Of a stretch of 64,000 nucleotides of DNA, positions 9,324 through 20,207 are shown in pieces. The position numbers and the translations under genes were made by a program. The DNA is from Theileria orientalis strain Shintoku (taxonomy: Eukaryota > Apicomplexa > Aconoidasida > Piroplasmida > Theileriidae), in the NCBI RefSeq assembly GCF_000740895.1, contig NC_025263.1, positions 682,001 to 746,000 on the forward strand, written 5' to 3'. Below the pieces are notes generated by a model, which made no database searches, was not told where the DNA came from, and saw nothing but the letters and a program-made list of their open reading frames with translations. Position 1 is the stretch's first letter. Each line of letters starts with the position of its first letter.

Positions 9324-12077
9324 ATGTCAAAAGATAACGAAGAATATTCAAATATTTCAAGTGATAAATGCCAATACAACACACACGGTTTAAACTCCAA
9401 GGAACCGGGCAGTGTATCGGGAAATCAAGTCAGCGATGCCGACAATGACCCCTTGGACCTGTCAAAGGATTGCGAAAGGTGCCTGTACATAACGAGCAAC
9501 TCAAAGAAGCTCGACTCAGCCTTTACGATGAACCTGAAGCACACGAATACCTGTAAAAAACTGGAAAGCACGCACCTGGATTCAATAAAGCTCTCGAAGC
9601 ATGATTTGGAAGTCCTGAAGGACGAAATGTTCGACTCGATTGCGAATACGCAATTGCAGCAAATCATCTCAAACTCAGCAAGCAACGCGAGTAACCCTAG
9701 GAGCGTAGAGCCTGAGAATAGTAAGTCGGCGAATGCTAGTGACGCGCAGAGCAGTTTGGTTGAAAAGGAAGGGCCAGCATCAACCCTAAGTTCAATACCA
9801 GATCAACCGAGTTCAGAACAGAATCTTAAGAAGTTTGACAAGTATCTAGATCAGAACATAAGTAACCCGAACCTGAGGCAGGGGCACGAAGACAACGAGG
9901 TCTGGAAGCACACAATCAAGAGAATAGAGCCGTTCCTGGACGTGTACTCGCTGCTGATGCTGCGACAGACGTGCAAGACGCTCTACTACCACAAGTATAA
10001 GCTCAGGTCGCACGCGACGCTCTCGTTCAGAGGCTTCGCAGGCTTCGACTCGAAGTGGATATTTGAAACGATACTGCCGCTGGTGCACCACGTGCTGGAC
10101 CTGCCGGACAACTGCAAGATCAGGTTCGACTTCACGGGCTGCATCCTGCTGAAGGACATATGCACAGTGTACCTGCTGAAAAGTAACATGATCACCAACA
10201 ACTTTGAGTCGAGGCAGTACGCGAGGAACGTGAGAGAGCTGGTCTTCGACTTCTGCCACCAGATCACGGACAAGAGCCTGGAGGTGATGCTGGCGACGAA
10301 GATGCCGAACCTGCAGAGACTGAGCCTGACGTGCTGCAGAAACGAAAACTTCACAGGCCTGCCCTTCGTGAGAGGACTGAGCAGGTCAAACTGGCCGAAG
10401 TTCAACAAGTTCAGGTGCACCTTCTCGAACATATTCCTGGAGCCGCTGCAGACTATAGCAGACTTCATATACCGCTCGATGCAGTACGCGGAGGACAACG
10501 GCGCAAACTCTAACGGAACAAGCGCGACCTGCGAAGGAGGAAACCTGAAACATTATAGCACGAGTGACACGCTAAAGACGCTGACGAACTACACGAGTCT
10601 GAACAGCCTGAGCACCGGCAACTACAGCGACGTATCGAGGCCGTCGTCAATAAACAACGCAACCCTGACGTTCAAGGAGGAGGTGAAGAAGGACAGAAAC
10701 GACTCAGAGGAAATTGAGTTTGAGATCTGCGGCTCATGGGGAAGCAGACGCCTGCTGGACAAGCTGGGATTCGGAATCTACTGCACGACATTCACGAACG
10801 CACTGAAGAGCAACAACTACAACATGTGCTCGAAGCTGACGAAGAAGCTGCAGGCGCAGCTGAGCAGCCTGAGCGAACAGGCGAACATGAAGGACAACAG
10901 CTGCCTGGCGCTGACGAAAAACAGAGGAAGTGAGCTGCTGGTAAACTGCCCGATCACAGTGAAGGACCGAAGCCACAACAACGTGGGAATATGGACGCTG
11001 CCAATACTGCTAGTGATACACCAGCAGAACATGGACATGTTCATGCTGCTGATCAAAAGAGGAGCGCGTCTGAACGTGTGGGACAGCCTGAACAAGTCGC
11101 CGCTGCTGATCGCGTGCGAGCTGGGCTTCAACAACTTCGTGGAAAAAATAGTTAAGTTCACAATGCCGCCAATACCATACGACAACAGCAGACACATACC
11201 GCTTATCGTGGCAATATCGAACTCGAACGTGCCGCTGGTGAAGCTGCTGCTTAAGGAGAACTTCGACATCAACTACAGGTGCCCGAGCATCAAGCACTAC
11301 AAGTCGCCGCTCTACGTGGCCTGCGAGCACTACAACCTGCCGATCATTAAGCTGCTGCTGGAGAAGGGCGCGGACCCGAACTGGAAGTACAAGCACAGGT
11401 CGACGCCGACGCTGCTGGGCTACCAGCAGGACCCGAAGGTGCTCAACCTCTTCCTGGACTTCGGAGCAGGAGAAACCAGCGACAAGCGCTGGGTCCTCGT
11501 GCAGGTGCTGGCGTGCGCAATCGTGAAGGACGACCTGGACACAGTGGAGCTGCTGGTCACGAGGTTCCCGGACCTGGTGGAGAGGGAGCACGAGATCTGG
11601 TCGAAGCCGCTCATCGCAGTCTGCAAGCTGAACAAGATCAAGATCGTGGAAATGCTGCTGAGCAAGAGAGTGGACTTGAACACCTTCGACTCCTTCGGAA
11701 CGACGCCGCTCCACGCCGCGTGCGAGGAGGCGAACCTGGAGATCGCGAGCCTGCTGCTGGAGCACGACGCACAGCTGGACGCGCAGGACGTCTTCGGAAG
11801 GACGCCGCTGCACATGGCGATCCTGGAGAATAAGCCGCAGGTGGTGGCGCTGCTGCTGGAGCGGGGAGCGCGCCTGGACCTGAAGGAGTACTCCTGCGGA
11901 GAGACGCCGCTCATGACGGCAATCAGGACGAGGAACGAGCAGATCGCGACGCTGATCGTGAAGAGCAGGAAGGTTGACCCTTCCACAGTGGACTACCACG
12001 GCAAGAACCTCAACTACTACCTCCAGTTCTACAAGATGAATAAACTTGAAGTTTATCTGACCCCAACCAGTGTTTAA
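9324..12077 (+). CDS. F-box-like, leucine-rich and ankyrin-repeat protein
   Basis: Single exon of 917 residues starting at ATG 9324. Residues 1-190 are polar and disordered. Residues 195-240 (VWKHTIKRIEPFLDVYSLLM then RQTCKTLYYH) resemble a degenerate F-box. Residues about 285-355 have leucine-rich features (DFCHQITDKSLEVML, NLQRLSLTCC). From about 560 to the end there are ten or so ankyrin repeats, clearest at DSFGTTPLHAACEEANLEIA, FGRTPLHMAILENKPQVVAL and CGETPLMTAIRTRNEQIATL. If the F-box is real it would be a substrate receptor for an SCF ubiquitin ligase; that is inference. Codon use shifts from A+T-leaning at the 5' end to strongly G+C-rich (CTG, ACG, TCG) from about 9900 on. Confidence 0.75.
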   Translation: MSKDNEEYSNISSDKCQYNTHGLNSKEPGSVSGNQVSDADNDPLDLSKDCERCLYITSNSKKLDSAFTMNLKHTNTCKKLESTHLDSIKLSKHDLEVLKDEMFDSIANTQLQQIISNSASNASNPRSVEPENSKSANASDAQSSLVEKEGPASTLSSIPDQPSSEQNLKKFDKYLDQNISNPNLRQGHEDNEVWKHTIKRIEPFLDVYSLLMLRQTCKTLYYHKYKLRSHATLSFRGFAGFDSKWIFETILPLVHHVLDLPDNCKIRFDFTGCILLKDICTVYLLKSNMITNNFESRQYARNVRELVFDFCHQITDKSLEVMLATKMPNLQRLSLTCCRNENFTGLPFVRGLSRSNWPKFNKFRCTFSNIFLEPLQTIADFIYRSMQYAEDNGANSNGTSATCEGGNLKHYSTSDTLKTLTNYTSLNSLSTGNYSDVSRPSSINNATLTFKEEVKKDRNDSEEIEFEICGSWGSRRLLDKLGFGIYCTTFTNALKSNNYNMCSKLTKKLQAQLSSLSEQANMKDNSCLALTKNRGSELLVNCPITVKDRSHNNVGIWTLPILLVIHQQNMDMFMLLIKRGARLNVWDSLNKSPLLIACELGFNNFVEKIVKFTMPPIPYDNSRHIPLIVAISNSNVPLVKLLLKENFDINYRCPSIKHYKSPLYVACEHYNLPIIKLLLEKGADPNWKYKHRSTPTLLGYQQDPKVLNLFLDFGAGETSDKRWVLVQVLACAIVKDDLDTVELLVTRFPDLVEREHEIWSKPLIAVCKLNKIKIVEMLLSKRVDLNTFDSFGTTPLHAACEEANLEIASLLLEHDAQLDAQDVFGRTPLHMAILENKPQVVALLLERGARLDLKEYSCGETPLMTAIRTRNEQIATLIVKSRKVDPSTVDYHGKNLNYYLQFYKMNKLEVYLTPTSV

Positions 12078-12318
12078 TTTTCTAAAAAACAGATAAAAAG
12101 CAATTAGGTAAATGTGTATAGTTGATGGTGTACAAAATTTGAATAAGTGTTGTAATTACCAGTAAGAAGGGGAAGGATTGGCGAAAAATAAAAATAGATG
12201 CTGGTTTCAACCCATGTGTATGAATGTAGTGGAATTTGAAGAAGATTCTAAAATGTAATTTAAAAATAATCAAAAACTCACAAAAAAATTAATTTTTTTT
12301 GTACTATAGGCGTAAATA

Positions 12319-14281
12319 ATGGGAAAGAAGGAGAGTAGATCCAAGAAAGGGGATGACGGCAAGGAATCCAAGGAAAAGAAAACGAAAAAGAGCATATCTA
12401 AGGAATCCGCACTAAATAGCATTTTAAAGAACCTGAGTGCAGAGATTTTGAAGAGAAGTGAAGACAAAAGCAGCGGAAGATGGGTAAAACTTGGTTCTGA
12501 GCGGCCTTCCCCGAGAGCACACTCGTCGTTTACTAGAATCCAAGGGTAATTTGGGTGTACGGCTAATATTATTTAGGGAGCTTGTCGTGATGTTCGGGGG
12601 AGAGTTTTTTGACGGAATTGAGGTTTCGCTGTACAACGACACCTTTCTCTACAACCTCGTAACTCACGAGTGGATGAAGTTGGACTCGCCGTCTAACCCA
12701 CTGCCAAGATGCTCACACCAGGCACTTTATTATGAGTGTGTTACGTATATAGAAGTTATTTATGAGTAATTATGGGACGCACACTCGTGCTTAATGGTCT
12801 CTGTTGACAGCCGGCAGTTACCTGTACTTAGCTTAGTATATTATTTAATGGAAATTCAGCAATCGCATTTATATCTTCGGAGGAGAATTTAACACGGTTG
12901 ACCAGTTTCGGCATTTTAACGACATTTACTACCTATGTTTGACGACGCTGAGGTGGAATTTGCTAAATGTGACTGGCACAGTTCCGACACCCAGGAGTGG
13001 CCACAGAATGGTTCGTTAAACCCACTAAGCAACAAAAACCAATTTCTCATATACTAATACCACGTTAAGGCGTTGTGGAACGACTACTGGGTGCTATTTG
13101 GAGGCTTTCACGACAATGGAAAGGAGTGTAGCTACTATAACGACCTCTACTATTTCGACATGAAGAAGTTTAAATGGAACAAAGTTAACCAGACAATGTT
13201 TTCGAACTCATTGCCGGATCCAAGAGCGGGATGCGTGCTACTCCCACTGAACGACAGTAGGCTACGATTATATATGTTAGGCATATGCGGTATTATAAAG
13301 ATTGTTTTATATCAGCTAACGCCAATATTAACATTCGTAGGTAAACACTTGCTCATGCACGGCGGATTCAGTAAAAAGGACACGGGCAAAAACGTCTCAG
13401 GGACCAGTTACCAGGTATTTGGAAAGGAGTGACAAAGTGAATAGGACACCTGGTTGATTGACATGAACTCAGTGTTGACGAACAACGCAAATATACTGGT
13501 CTGGAGCAAAGTGCAGTCCCCCAAAAATGCAGATTTGAGTTTCGCAACAGGTAAATTAACATAAAAGAAACACACTCTAAAATCATGGAAATAAATGAAA
13601 ACTGATTGGGGTTAATGAAGTAAATAGGAATATCGTATTTGAGTGAGAAGGATCTTGGAATCGTATTTGGTGGAGTAAGTGACGTTGACGAGGGACTGTC
13701 GATGAAATCAACTTTTACAAACAAGTGTTACAAATTAAACCTAAATCAGAGGTGAATTTCTATATTAAATGAGATGCGTAGGAAATACAACCCAATTGAG
13801 ATAGGATGCAATGATATAGGTTCGAAAGAACCAATTGGCCAAGGGGAACAGGGAGGTAGGCGTCGCTAACAACTAATTCAAAAGCAGATTTGGAAGATAT
13901 CGGGGGCCTATCATTGTCTAAAACAGCACCAACACCAAGAATGAACGCCAATGTGGCTCTTTACAATAATGTGTTTTACGTATACGGGGGGATCGTTGAA
14001 ATTAAAACCGTAGAGGTGACACTGAGTGACATGTGGGCACTGGACCTGCAAAGGTATGACACAACACTGATATAAAACGTAGGGATGAGTGGATGTGCAT
14101 AGATGCGGGCTTTGAAAACCATAAAATGTTCGCAGACAGGCTGGAGTTGGAGGAATCCGAGGATTCGGAAGATGAATTGAGCATAGACTCAGATGATTCG
14201 GAAAGTTTGACTGATTCCGATGAATATGATGAGCTGGATGAGGATAGCGGCTCCAAAGATGACTCAAGCATGGAAGAATAA
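12319..14281 (+). CDS. KLHDC4: Kelch-repeat protein, KLHDC4 family
   Basis: Multi-exon gene with a lysine-rich start (MGKKESRSKKGDDGKES), six-bladed kelch propeller and acidic tail. Exon pieces in order read SERPSPRAHSSF, ELVVMFGGEFFDGIEVSLYN, KIYIFGGEFN-like sequence, SGHRMVALWNDYWVLFGGFH, DPRAGCVLLPLND, HLLMHGGFSKKDTGK, LGIVFGGVSDVDEGLSM, TPRMNANVALYNNVFYVYGG and VTLSDMWALDL. The last exon ends EESEDSEDELSIDSDDSES. The order, the long fifth-blade interruption and the acidic tail match human KLHDC4, whose role is poorly defined. Introns are very short; the first, at 12548-12577, is about 30 nt. Exon borders around 13260-13340 and 13750-13890 are uncertain. Confidence 0.8.
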
Positions 14282-14596
14282 TGTTATTCCAATATGTGTC
14301 GGACAGATGTATGAGATGTGTAGTTTGTGAACCCACAGTAAAATAAACTCTAAACAAATAAATGGGAAATAAAAAGAGGAAGAGAGGCGTACGTGAGAGC
14401 CCACAGCTGCAATAGGAGTACGCTGAACACAATTCTTTACCTCATAAATTCGCCGCAATGGTGCTGTCGCCCGTTTGATCTATTTATTATACATTCTCTG
14501 ATTCCTAAGAGCTCAATGTAGTTTTTGTTTAAAATAAAAGTTAAACCACGACACTCAAATACTTGATCTGTATTATATAAATTAACGTTGTTAATA
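14282..14596. promoter_or_regulatory. Intergenic, upstream of pyruvate kinase
   Basis: 315 bp of A+T-rich spacer. Nothing beyond the 3' flank of KLHDC4 and the 5' flank of pyruvate kinase is recognised. Confidence 0.4.
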
Positions 14597-16337
14597 ATGT
14601 CAGTCAAAAGATTAATTTCTTCTTCCACCTCGAGTGAAAGTATTCACCAACACTCGAACATCTCGCTCCAAAAGGTGATGAGGGAGATATCCTCTAGCGA
14701 TATCAGGGACAAGCGTACCCATATAGTCTGTACAATGGGACCAGCATGTTCAAAAGTCGAGACGATAGTAGATATGATAAAAGCAGGTGAGTGAGCTGTG
14801 AATATTTAACAAATTTATGTTTTAATTATAACACACACGTCTGGACATGTGTAAGTGGCCATTAAGGTTGTTTTCCTACGCTGTGCCAGATGTGGGTCTT
14901 CCTGCTGGAAGATCGTTTGGTTTACGTGCATATTGTATGTAAATATGGCCACACAGCCGAATTAAACATATGAATCATGTAGGAATGAACATTTGCCGCT
15001 TCAACTTCTCCCACGGGAACCATGAATCGCACTCAAAGACGCTCGCCGTTATCCGCGAGGCGATGAAGCTGGTGCCGGAGGCAAACATAGGGCTGATGCT
15101 GGACACGAAGGGGCCGGAGATTAGAACGGGGTACCTCAAGGATCACATGCCAATCAACCTGGAGGCAGGAAACACGCTTAGGATCACCACGGATTACTCA
15201 ATCGAGGGAAACAACGAGGTGATCAGCTGCTCGTACAAGAAGCTGCCTCAGTCAGTGAGCGTTGGTGGAATCATCCTGATAGCAGACGGGTCACTGTCCT
15301 GCGAAGTCCTGTCGATAGGAGAAAATGAGATAACAGTAAAGGTGCTGAACAACGCAAAGATAGGAGAGTACAAAAACATGAACCTGCCGGGAGTGAAGGT
15401 GGACCTGCCGATCCTGACGGAGACGGACAAGGACTTTATACTTAACTTCGGAGTGCCGAACAGAATGAACTTCATAGCGCTGTCGTTCACGCAGACGCCA
15501 GAAGAGATCGAGTACGTCAGAAGCCTGCTGGGCGAGGAGGGCAAGCACATAAAAATCATCCCGAAAATTGAAAACATAGAGGGCCTTGCCAACTACGACC
15601 AGATCCTGGACGCCTCGGACGGAATCATGGTGGCCAGAGGAGACCTGGGAATGGAGATGCCAATAGAAAAGGTGTGTCTGGCGCAGAAGCTTATGATCAA
15701 GAAGGCGAACATGAAGGGAAAGCCGATCATAACAGCAACACAGATGCTGGAGTCGATGGTAAACAACCCGCGCCCGACGCGCGCAGAGTCGGCGGACGTG
15801 ATCAACGCAGTGCTCGACGGCTCGGACTGCGTGATGCTGTCGGGAGAGACCGCAGGAGGACGCTTCCCAGTGGAGTGCGTGGCGATCATGGCGCGCCTGT
15901 GCTTTGAGGCGGAAAACTGCCAGTCGATGCGCGACATACTGGCGGAGCGCCTGCTCAACACGGAGTTCCAGCTCAGCGTGCCGGAGTGCGTGGCGCGCTC
16001 CGCAGTCTTCCTGTCCCTAGACGTCATGGCGAAGATGATCCTGGTCTTCAGCCAGACGGGAAGAACGGCAGGGCTGGTGAGCAAGTACCGTCCGAAGTGC
16101 CTCATCCTTTCCATCTCGCCGCACGAGCACGTAACCAAGGCGCTCACAGTCACGAGGGGTGTTCTGTCGCTCCTAGTGGAAAGCCTGGAGGACAGCGAAA
16201 AGAACGTACACAACTGTATTCAAATTGCAAAGAAGAGGGACCTGCTGAGGTCAGGAGATTACATGGTGGTGGTACACGGCTCGAAGCAGAACGTTTCAGG
16301 CTCATCTGATCTGCTCAAGGTCGTCCAAATACCATAA
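14597..16337 (+). CDS. PYK: Pyruvate kinase
   Basis: Converts phosphoenolpyruvate and ADP to pyruvate and ATP, the last step of glycolysis. Two exons, 14597-14786 and 14983-16337, encode about 514 residues, the usual length. The 196-nt intron interrupts the codon in MIKAG/MNICRFNFSHG. Catalytic elements are all present: RFNFSHG, DTKGPEIRTG, KIENIEG with the catalytic Lys, VARGDLGMEMP with metal-binding Glu/Asp, and TATQMLESM. The frame opens nine bases earlier at a TTG, but the first ATG is 14597. There is no obvious organelle-targeting extension (the head is Ser-rich, about 40 residues), so it is probably cytosolic. Exon 2 is strongly G+C-rich in codon choice compared with exon 1. Confidence 0.95.
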
Positions 16338-16619
16338 TTTTTTCCGTGCAATAAAAAATACACACTATTTTTTATACAGATACTCTGTGTGTGATTATTA
16401 CCACGTTTTAGCCCAATTGATTTTTGATCGAGTCTTGGGACAGATCTACAGACTGTCAAGTGAGGTTTGGCATGAATCTTCAATATATTTTCCTACAAAG
16501 ATGTGAAACTGCATATTTTGTAATTATTAATTTTCACCTTTAATATTTTGCGTTTAAAAGGTAGTTATCTACTTATTATGTTTCAGATCCCCTTGTAATA
16601 TATTTTTTGTAACAAGATC

Positions 16620-18283
16620 ATGGATATGTTAAAAAGACCGAAGCTTGAGGGCCCTTTTGACCAAGTCTACGCTAAGGATAACACCGAGCCCATGACCCAG
16701 GCCGAGAAGGAGAAAAAGATGGAGGAGATTAACCCAAAGGGCTTGTACGTTTTGTCATACTTGTTGGAGCCCTTCTTCAGAAGTGCAACATTTATTCACA
16801 GCTGGGTCCTTTTCTTCTTCATCAAGCTTCTTAAGGCTCGTTTTAGTCTAGTTAGGCTTGCTAAGGGTTCCGTCTTGGCCCTATTCCTTGATGTTGACAC
16901 ACTAAAGGAATCGCACTTATTGTTGATGTATTTTGGCGTATTTTCGGTCGGTTTAACATGCATTTTATTGTTTGTTCACTTTTTTCTGTCCTGCGGAAAA
17001 ACATTGCCACGTAGAGCTCTTAAAAAAATAGATCTTAAAGGTAAAGTTGCTCTAGTCACAGGTTAGTTCATATATTTATTAGGTATTTATATACAATCAA
17101 AACAATACATACTGTATTACTATGTTATTAACACATTGTACACACAACATATATACTCTGATCATACAAGATAACAATTTGTAGGAGGATATAGTGGCAT
17201 TGGATACGAGACTGTTTTACAATTGTTGAAATGGAATTGTAAAGTGGTGATTTGTGGAAGGAATAAGACTAAAGCAACCAATGCGATTGAAAAATTGAAA
17301 TCAACCAACTCATTTGATCCGTATGTTATTACTTTTTGTGTATTAAAATTTTACATTTTATTGCTAATTTTGATGTAGATTTAATGTTTCATTCATTGAA
17401 ATGGATTTGGATGATTTGGTCTCGGTTAAAAAGGGAGTGGAGGTGTTCTTGAAGAATTATGACAGTCTGGACTTTCTGATAAACAACGCTGGATTGTACG
17501 CTGCACAATGCGAGACCACCAAAATGAACGTTGAACGTAATTTCTCGTCGAACTTTCTCGGACACTTCTGTCTCACGCAGTTGCTGCTGGAAACAATTAA
17601 GAAGACGAAGGGCAGGATCGTCAACGTGTCGAGCATGGCCCACTACCACTACGATCCCAACATGGACAAGCTGCTTGAGACAAAGAGTACGACGGCTCTC
17701 GATACGTCTGAGGGCTCGCACTACTACGGAAGGTCAAAGTTCTTAATGATATGGCTCGCGCGCACGCTTCAGAGAAAGTAGGTTCAGCTCACCGCAACTA
17801 TTTATTCGGCACCACACACTAACGATTTAATAGGATGAGGGAGGAAAAACAGATGGTACTGTGCTTCAGTATGTCACCGGGGCTTGTGAAGACTCCACTG
17901 ACCTGGCCTATGAAAGGGAAGTACCTGTGCTTGATTCCACGCATCTTTGCTCCTTTGATCATGAAACGCCCTGTAGACGGCGCTGCTACCACCTTGTAAG
18001 TATTTGTATCTACTCACCTTAGTCACATTAGTTACCCTGTAAATTGGTCATAGTTTCAGCTAAGCTCGGCCTTCTATCGGTAGATATATTCTTGAACCGA
18101 TCCCTTAAACGGCTCATATTAATTTATAGGTACTTGTGTACAGCGCCGCCTTGGCAACTAGTACCGGGAGGTTACTATTCCGATTGTAACTTGGGGCTAG
18201 TAAGCAAACACGTCAACGACAAGGAAAAGGAGGACAAATTATTTAGCATTGCACAGGAAATGGTCGATAATGTATTAAAATAA
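16620..18283 (+). CDS. Membrane-anchored short-chain dehydrogenase/reductase, copy A
   Basis: Classical SDR (retinol dehydrogenase/WWOX-like) preceded by two hydrophobic segments. Exons: 16620-17061, 17185-17320, 17379 to about 17780, about 17834-17997, about 18129-18283. The N-terminal 145 residues carry two membrane spans (around WVLFFFIKLLK and the stretch LMYFGVFSVGLTCILLFV). The Rossmann motif TGGYSGIG is split by intron 1. Other motifs are NNAG (FLINNAGLY), catalytic Ser in NVSSMAH, and YxxxK as YYGRSK. The C-terminus has SPGLVKTPL and GAATTL. The substrate cannot be told from sequence. Residues 1-45 differ from copies B and C and are more charged. Exon 2 and intron 1 are almost identical to B and C, although exons 1 and 3 are diverged. 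Confidence 0.85.
17037..17331 (+). repeat. Gene-conversion block shared by SDR copies A, B and C (A copy)
   Basis: A 295-bp block running from the end of exon 1 through intron 1 and exon 2 into intron 2. It is repeated without indels at 18762-19056 and 20529-20823. By eye the only difference is T at 17179 versus G in B (18904) and C. Intron identity this high is not expected from selection on protein. Confidence 0.93.
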
Positions 18284-18434
18284 TATACAATATAGAGATT
18301 TATACGTATATTCTTGTGTTGGGAATCTCCAAACTAAAGTGTGTTATACGAAAGAAATAGTCTATTTAGATGCAAAAAAGCCTAATCACAGAATATAACT
18401 ATTTTTAAATAGGTTTATAACAGGGATTGAGGGA

Positions 18435-20006
18435 ATGGCGCCTAATAGGAGTGAGGCGCTTAATCCTGTTGCACATAGACGTATAGCTCTATTGTACGAT
18501 CCCATAGTTCAATCAGCCCTGTTATTTCATGGATATTTGATTTATTTGTTAATAAAACTATTGAGTGTTAGGTTTAATGTTTATAAACTTGCGAGAAGGT
18601 GTTTGTTTGTCAAAGCATTGGGAGTTAAACAGTCTTCTCTTGTATTATTATTATTTTTATTTCAGTTTTCTGTAGTCACATGTTCTATATTGTTATTTAT
18701 TAACAATTATTTATCACATGGAGCCACATTGTCCAAATTTATGTTGGATAATACCAACATGAAAGGTAAAGTTGCTCTAGTCACAGGTTAGTTCATATAT
18801 TTATTAGGTATTTATATACAATCAAAACAATACATACTGTATTACTATGTTATTAACACATTGTACACACAACATATATACTCTGATCATACAAGATAAC
18901 AATGTGTAGGAGGATATAGTGGCATTGGATACGAGACTGTTTTACAATTGTTGAAATGGAATTGTAAAGTGGTGATTTGTGGAAGGAATAAGACTAAAGC
19001 AACCAATGCGATTGAAAAATTGAAATCAACCAACTCATTTGATCCGTATGTTATTATTAGTTTGTTATTGATTGGTCATTAACATTTATGTAATATAACA
19101 TTGTACAGCAACAACTTATCGTTCATTGAGATGGATTTGGATAACCTATTGTCAGTTAAAAAGGCAGCTGAATTGTTTGAAAAAACATTTGATAGATTGG
19201 ATTTCTTAATCAATAATGCTGGCTTGTATAACCGTCGGTTTAATCTAACGGGATATAATATCGAAAGCAATTTTTCAGCAAATTTCCTTGGCCACTTTTA
19301 CTTGACACATCAGCTTTTGAATGTAGTAAAGAAGACTGGTGGAAGGATAATCAATGTTTCCAGTATTGCACACTTCAAATATAACCCGGATACTGATCCT
19401 ATATTTGAAAACAAGTCTACCTTATCATTAGTTCCAAACTTCTACAACTCATATTACGGAAGATGTAAATTGTACCTCATATGGTTTACTCACGCTTTAC
19501 AGAGAAGGTATTTTGATCTACAAAACTGGATTTAGCGATATCGATGTCCTGTTATTTATTCTTGACTATGATATATATCTTTAATAGGCTTAACGTGGAT
19601 GCCAAGAACGTTCTGTGTGTGAGTTTGGCGCCAGGCGTGGTCCTAACGCCAATGATGATGCCACTTAGTAGAAGAATATTCTTCTCAGTTCCACGTTTCA
19701 TGGGCCCACTGATAATGAAACGCCCCGTAGATGGAGCAGCAACAACTCTGTAAGTACTTAACGAGTTAGCATAGTTTATCTACTTCTAAAGAGCCTAGTA
19801 CTCGGAAAACCGATTAGGCTATAGTCGACGCCTGTATATAATAATTAAATAGGTATCTTTGCGCAGTGGATAGAAGCAGATTGATAGCCGGAGCTTACTA
19901 CGATAACATGAGGTTGGCCTTTGTCAGCAAATACGCACACGACTACGATCGTGAAGAGAAGCTCTACAGCTTTACAGAGGAGCTTATTAAATCACACATA
20001 AAGTGA
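18435..20006 (+). CDS. Membrane-anchored short-chain dehydrogenase/reductase, copy B
   Basis: Second paralogue, same exon plan as copy A. It starts at ATG 18435. Two hydrophobic segments lie in the first 100 residues, then TGGYSGIG (split by intron 1), FLINNAGLY, NVSSIAH, YxxxK as YYGRCK (Cys in place of the usual Ser before Lys), and APGVVLTPM. It ends EELIKSHIK. The 5' part from 18554 to 19222 is essentially the same DNA as copy C. The remaining exons are only moderately similar, including the segment just after NNAG that usually shapes substrate choice. B and C may therefore share a membrane anchor and cofactor half but differ in substrate half (inference). Confidence 0.85.
18554..19222 (+). 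repeat. 669-bp near-identical block, SDR copy B (matches 20321-20989)
   Basis: Covers most of exon 1, intron 1, exon 2, intron 2 and the start of exon 3. It aligns to copy C at a constant offset of 1767 bp with one mismatch seen (G at 19163 versus A at 20930). Similarity drops sharply on both sides, as expected of a gene-conversion tract. Confidence 0.93.
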
Positions 20007-20207
20007 ATTAATTGTATAATATAATGCAAACTTAATATCTTTTTTGATTATTTATGATTGGTGTGTTACTACACATGAGTTGTGCTGTTATAGATTCACG
20101 ACGATTTAAAGTATTTATTTAAATTATATAGCAAGTTTTATCAGCTGTATTAAATAAGGGTAATAATCTAACATCAAAAATATATTTAAATAAAAGGATT
20201 CCAAATA

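Noticed and set aside
11010..11999. Long minus-strand open frame opposite the ankyrin gene
   Set aside because: Antisense shadow of a G+C-rich coding exon; its product is an R/Q/V/L-rich sequence without any domain, while the plus strand has clear ankyrin repeats. The same applies to frames at 40945-41565, 47816-48541 and 59200-59988.
12319..14281. Kelch gene as a pseudogene because of many in-frame stops
   Set aside because: The stops fall in short GT...AG introns, and joining the exons restores KLHDC4 blade order and the acidic tail.
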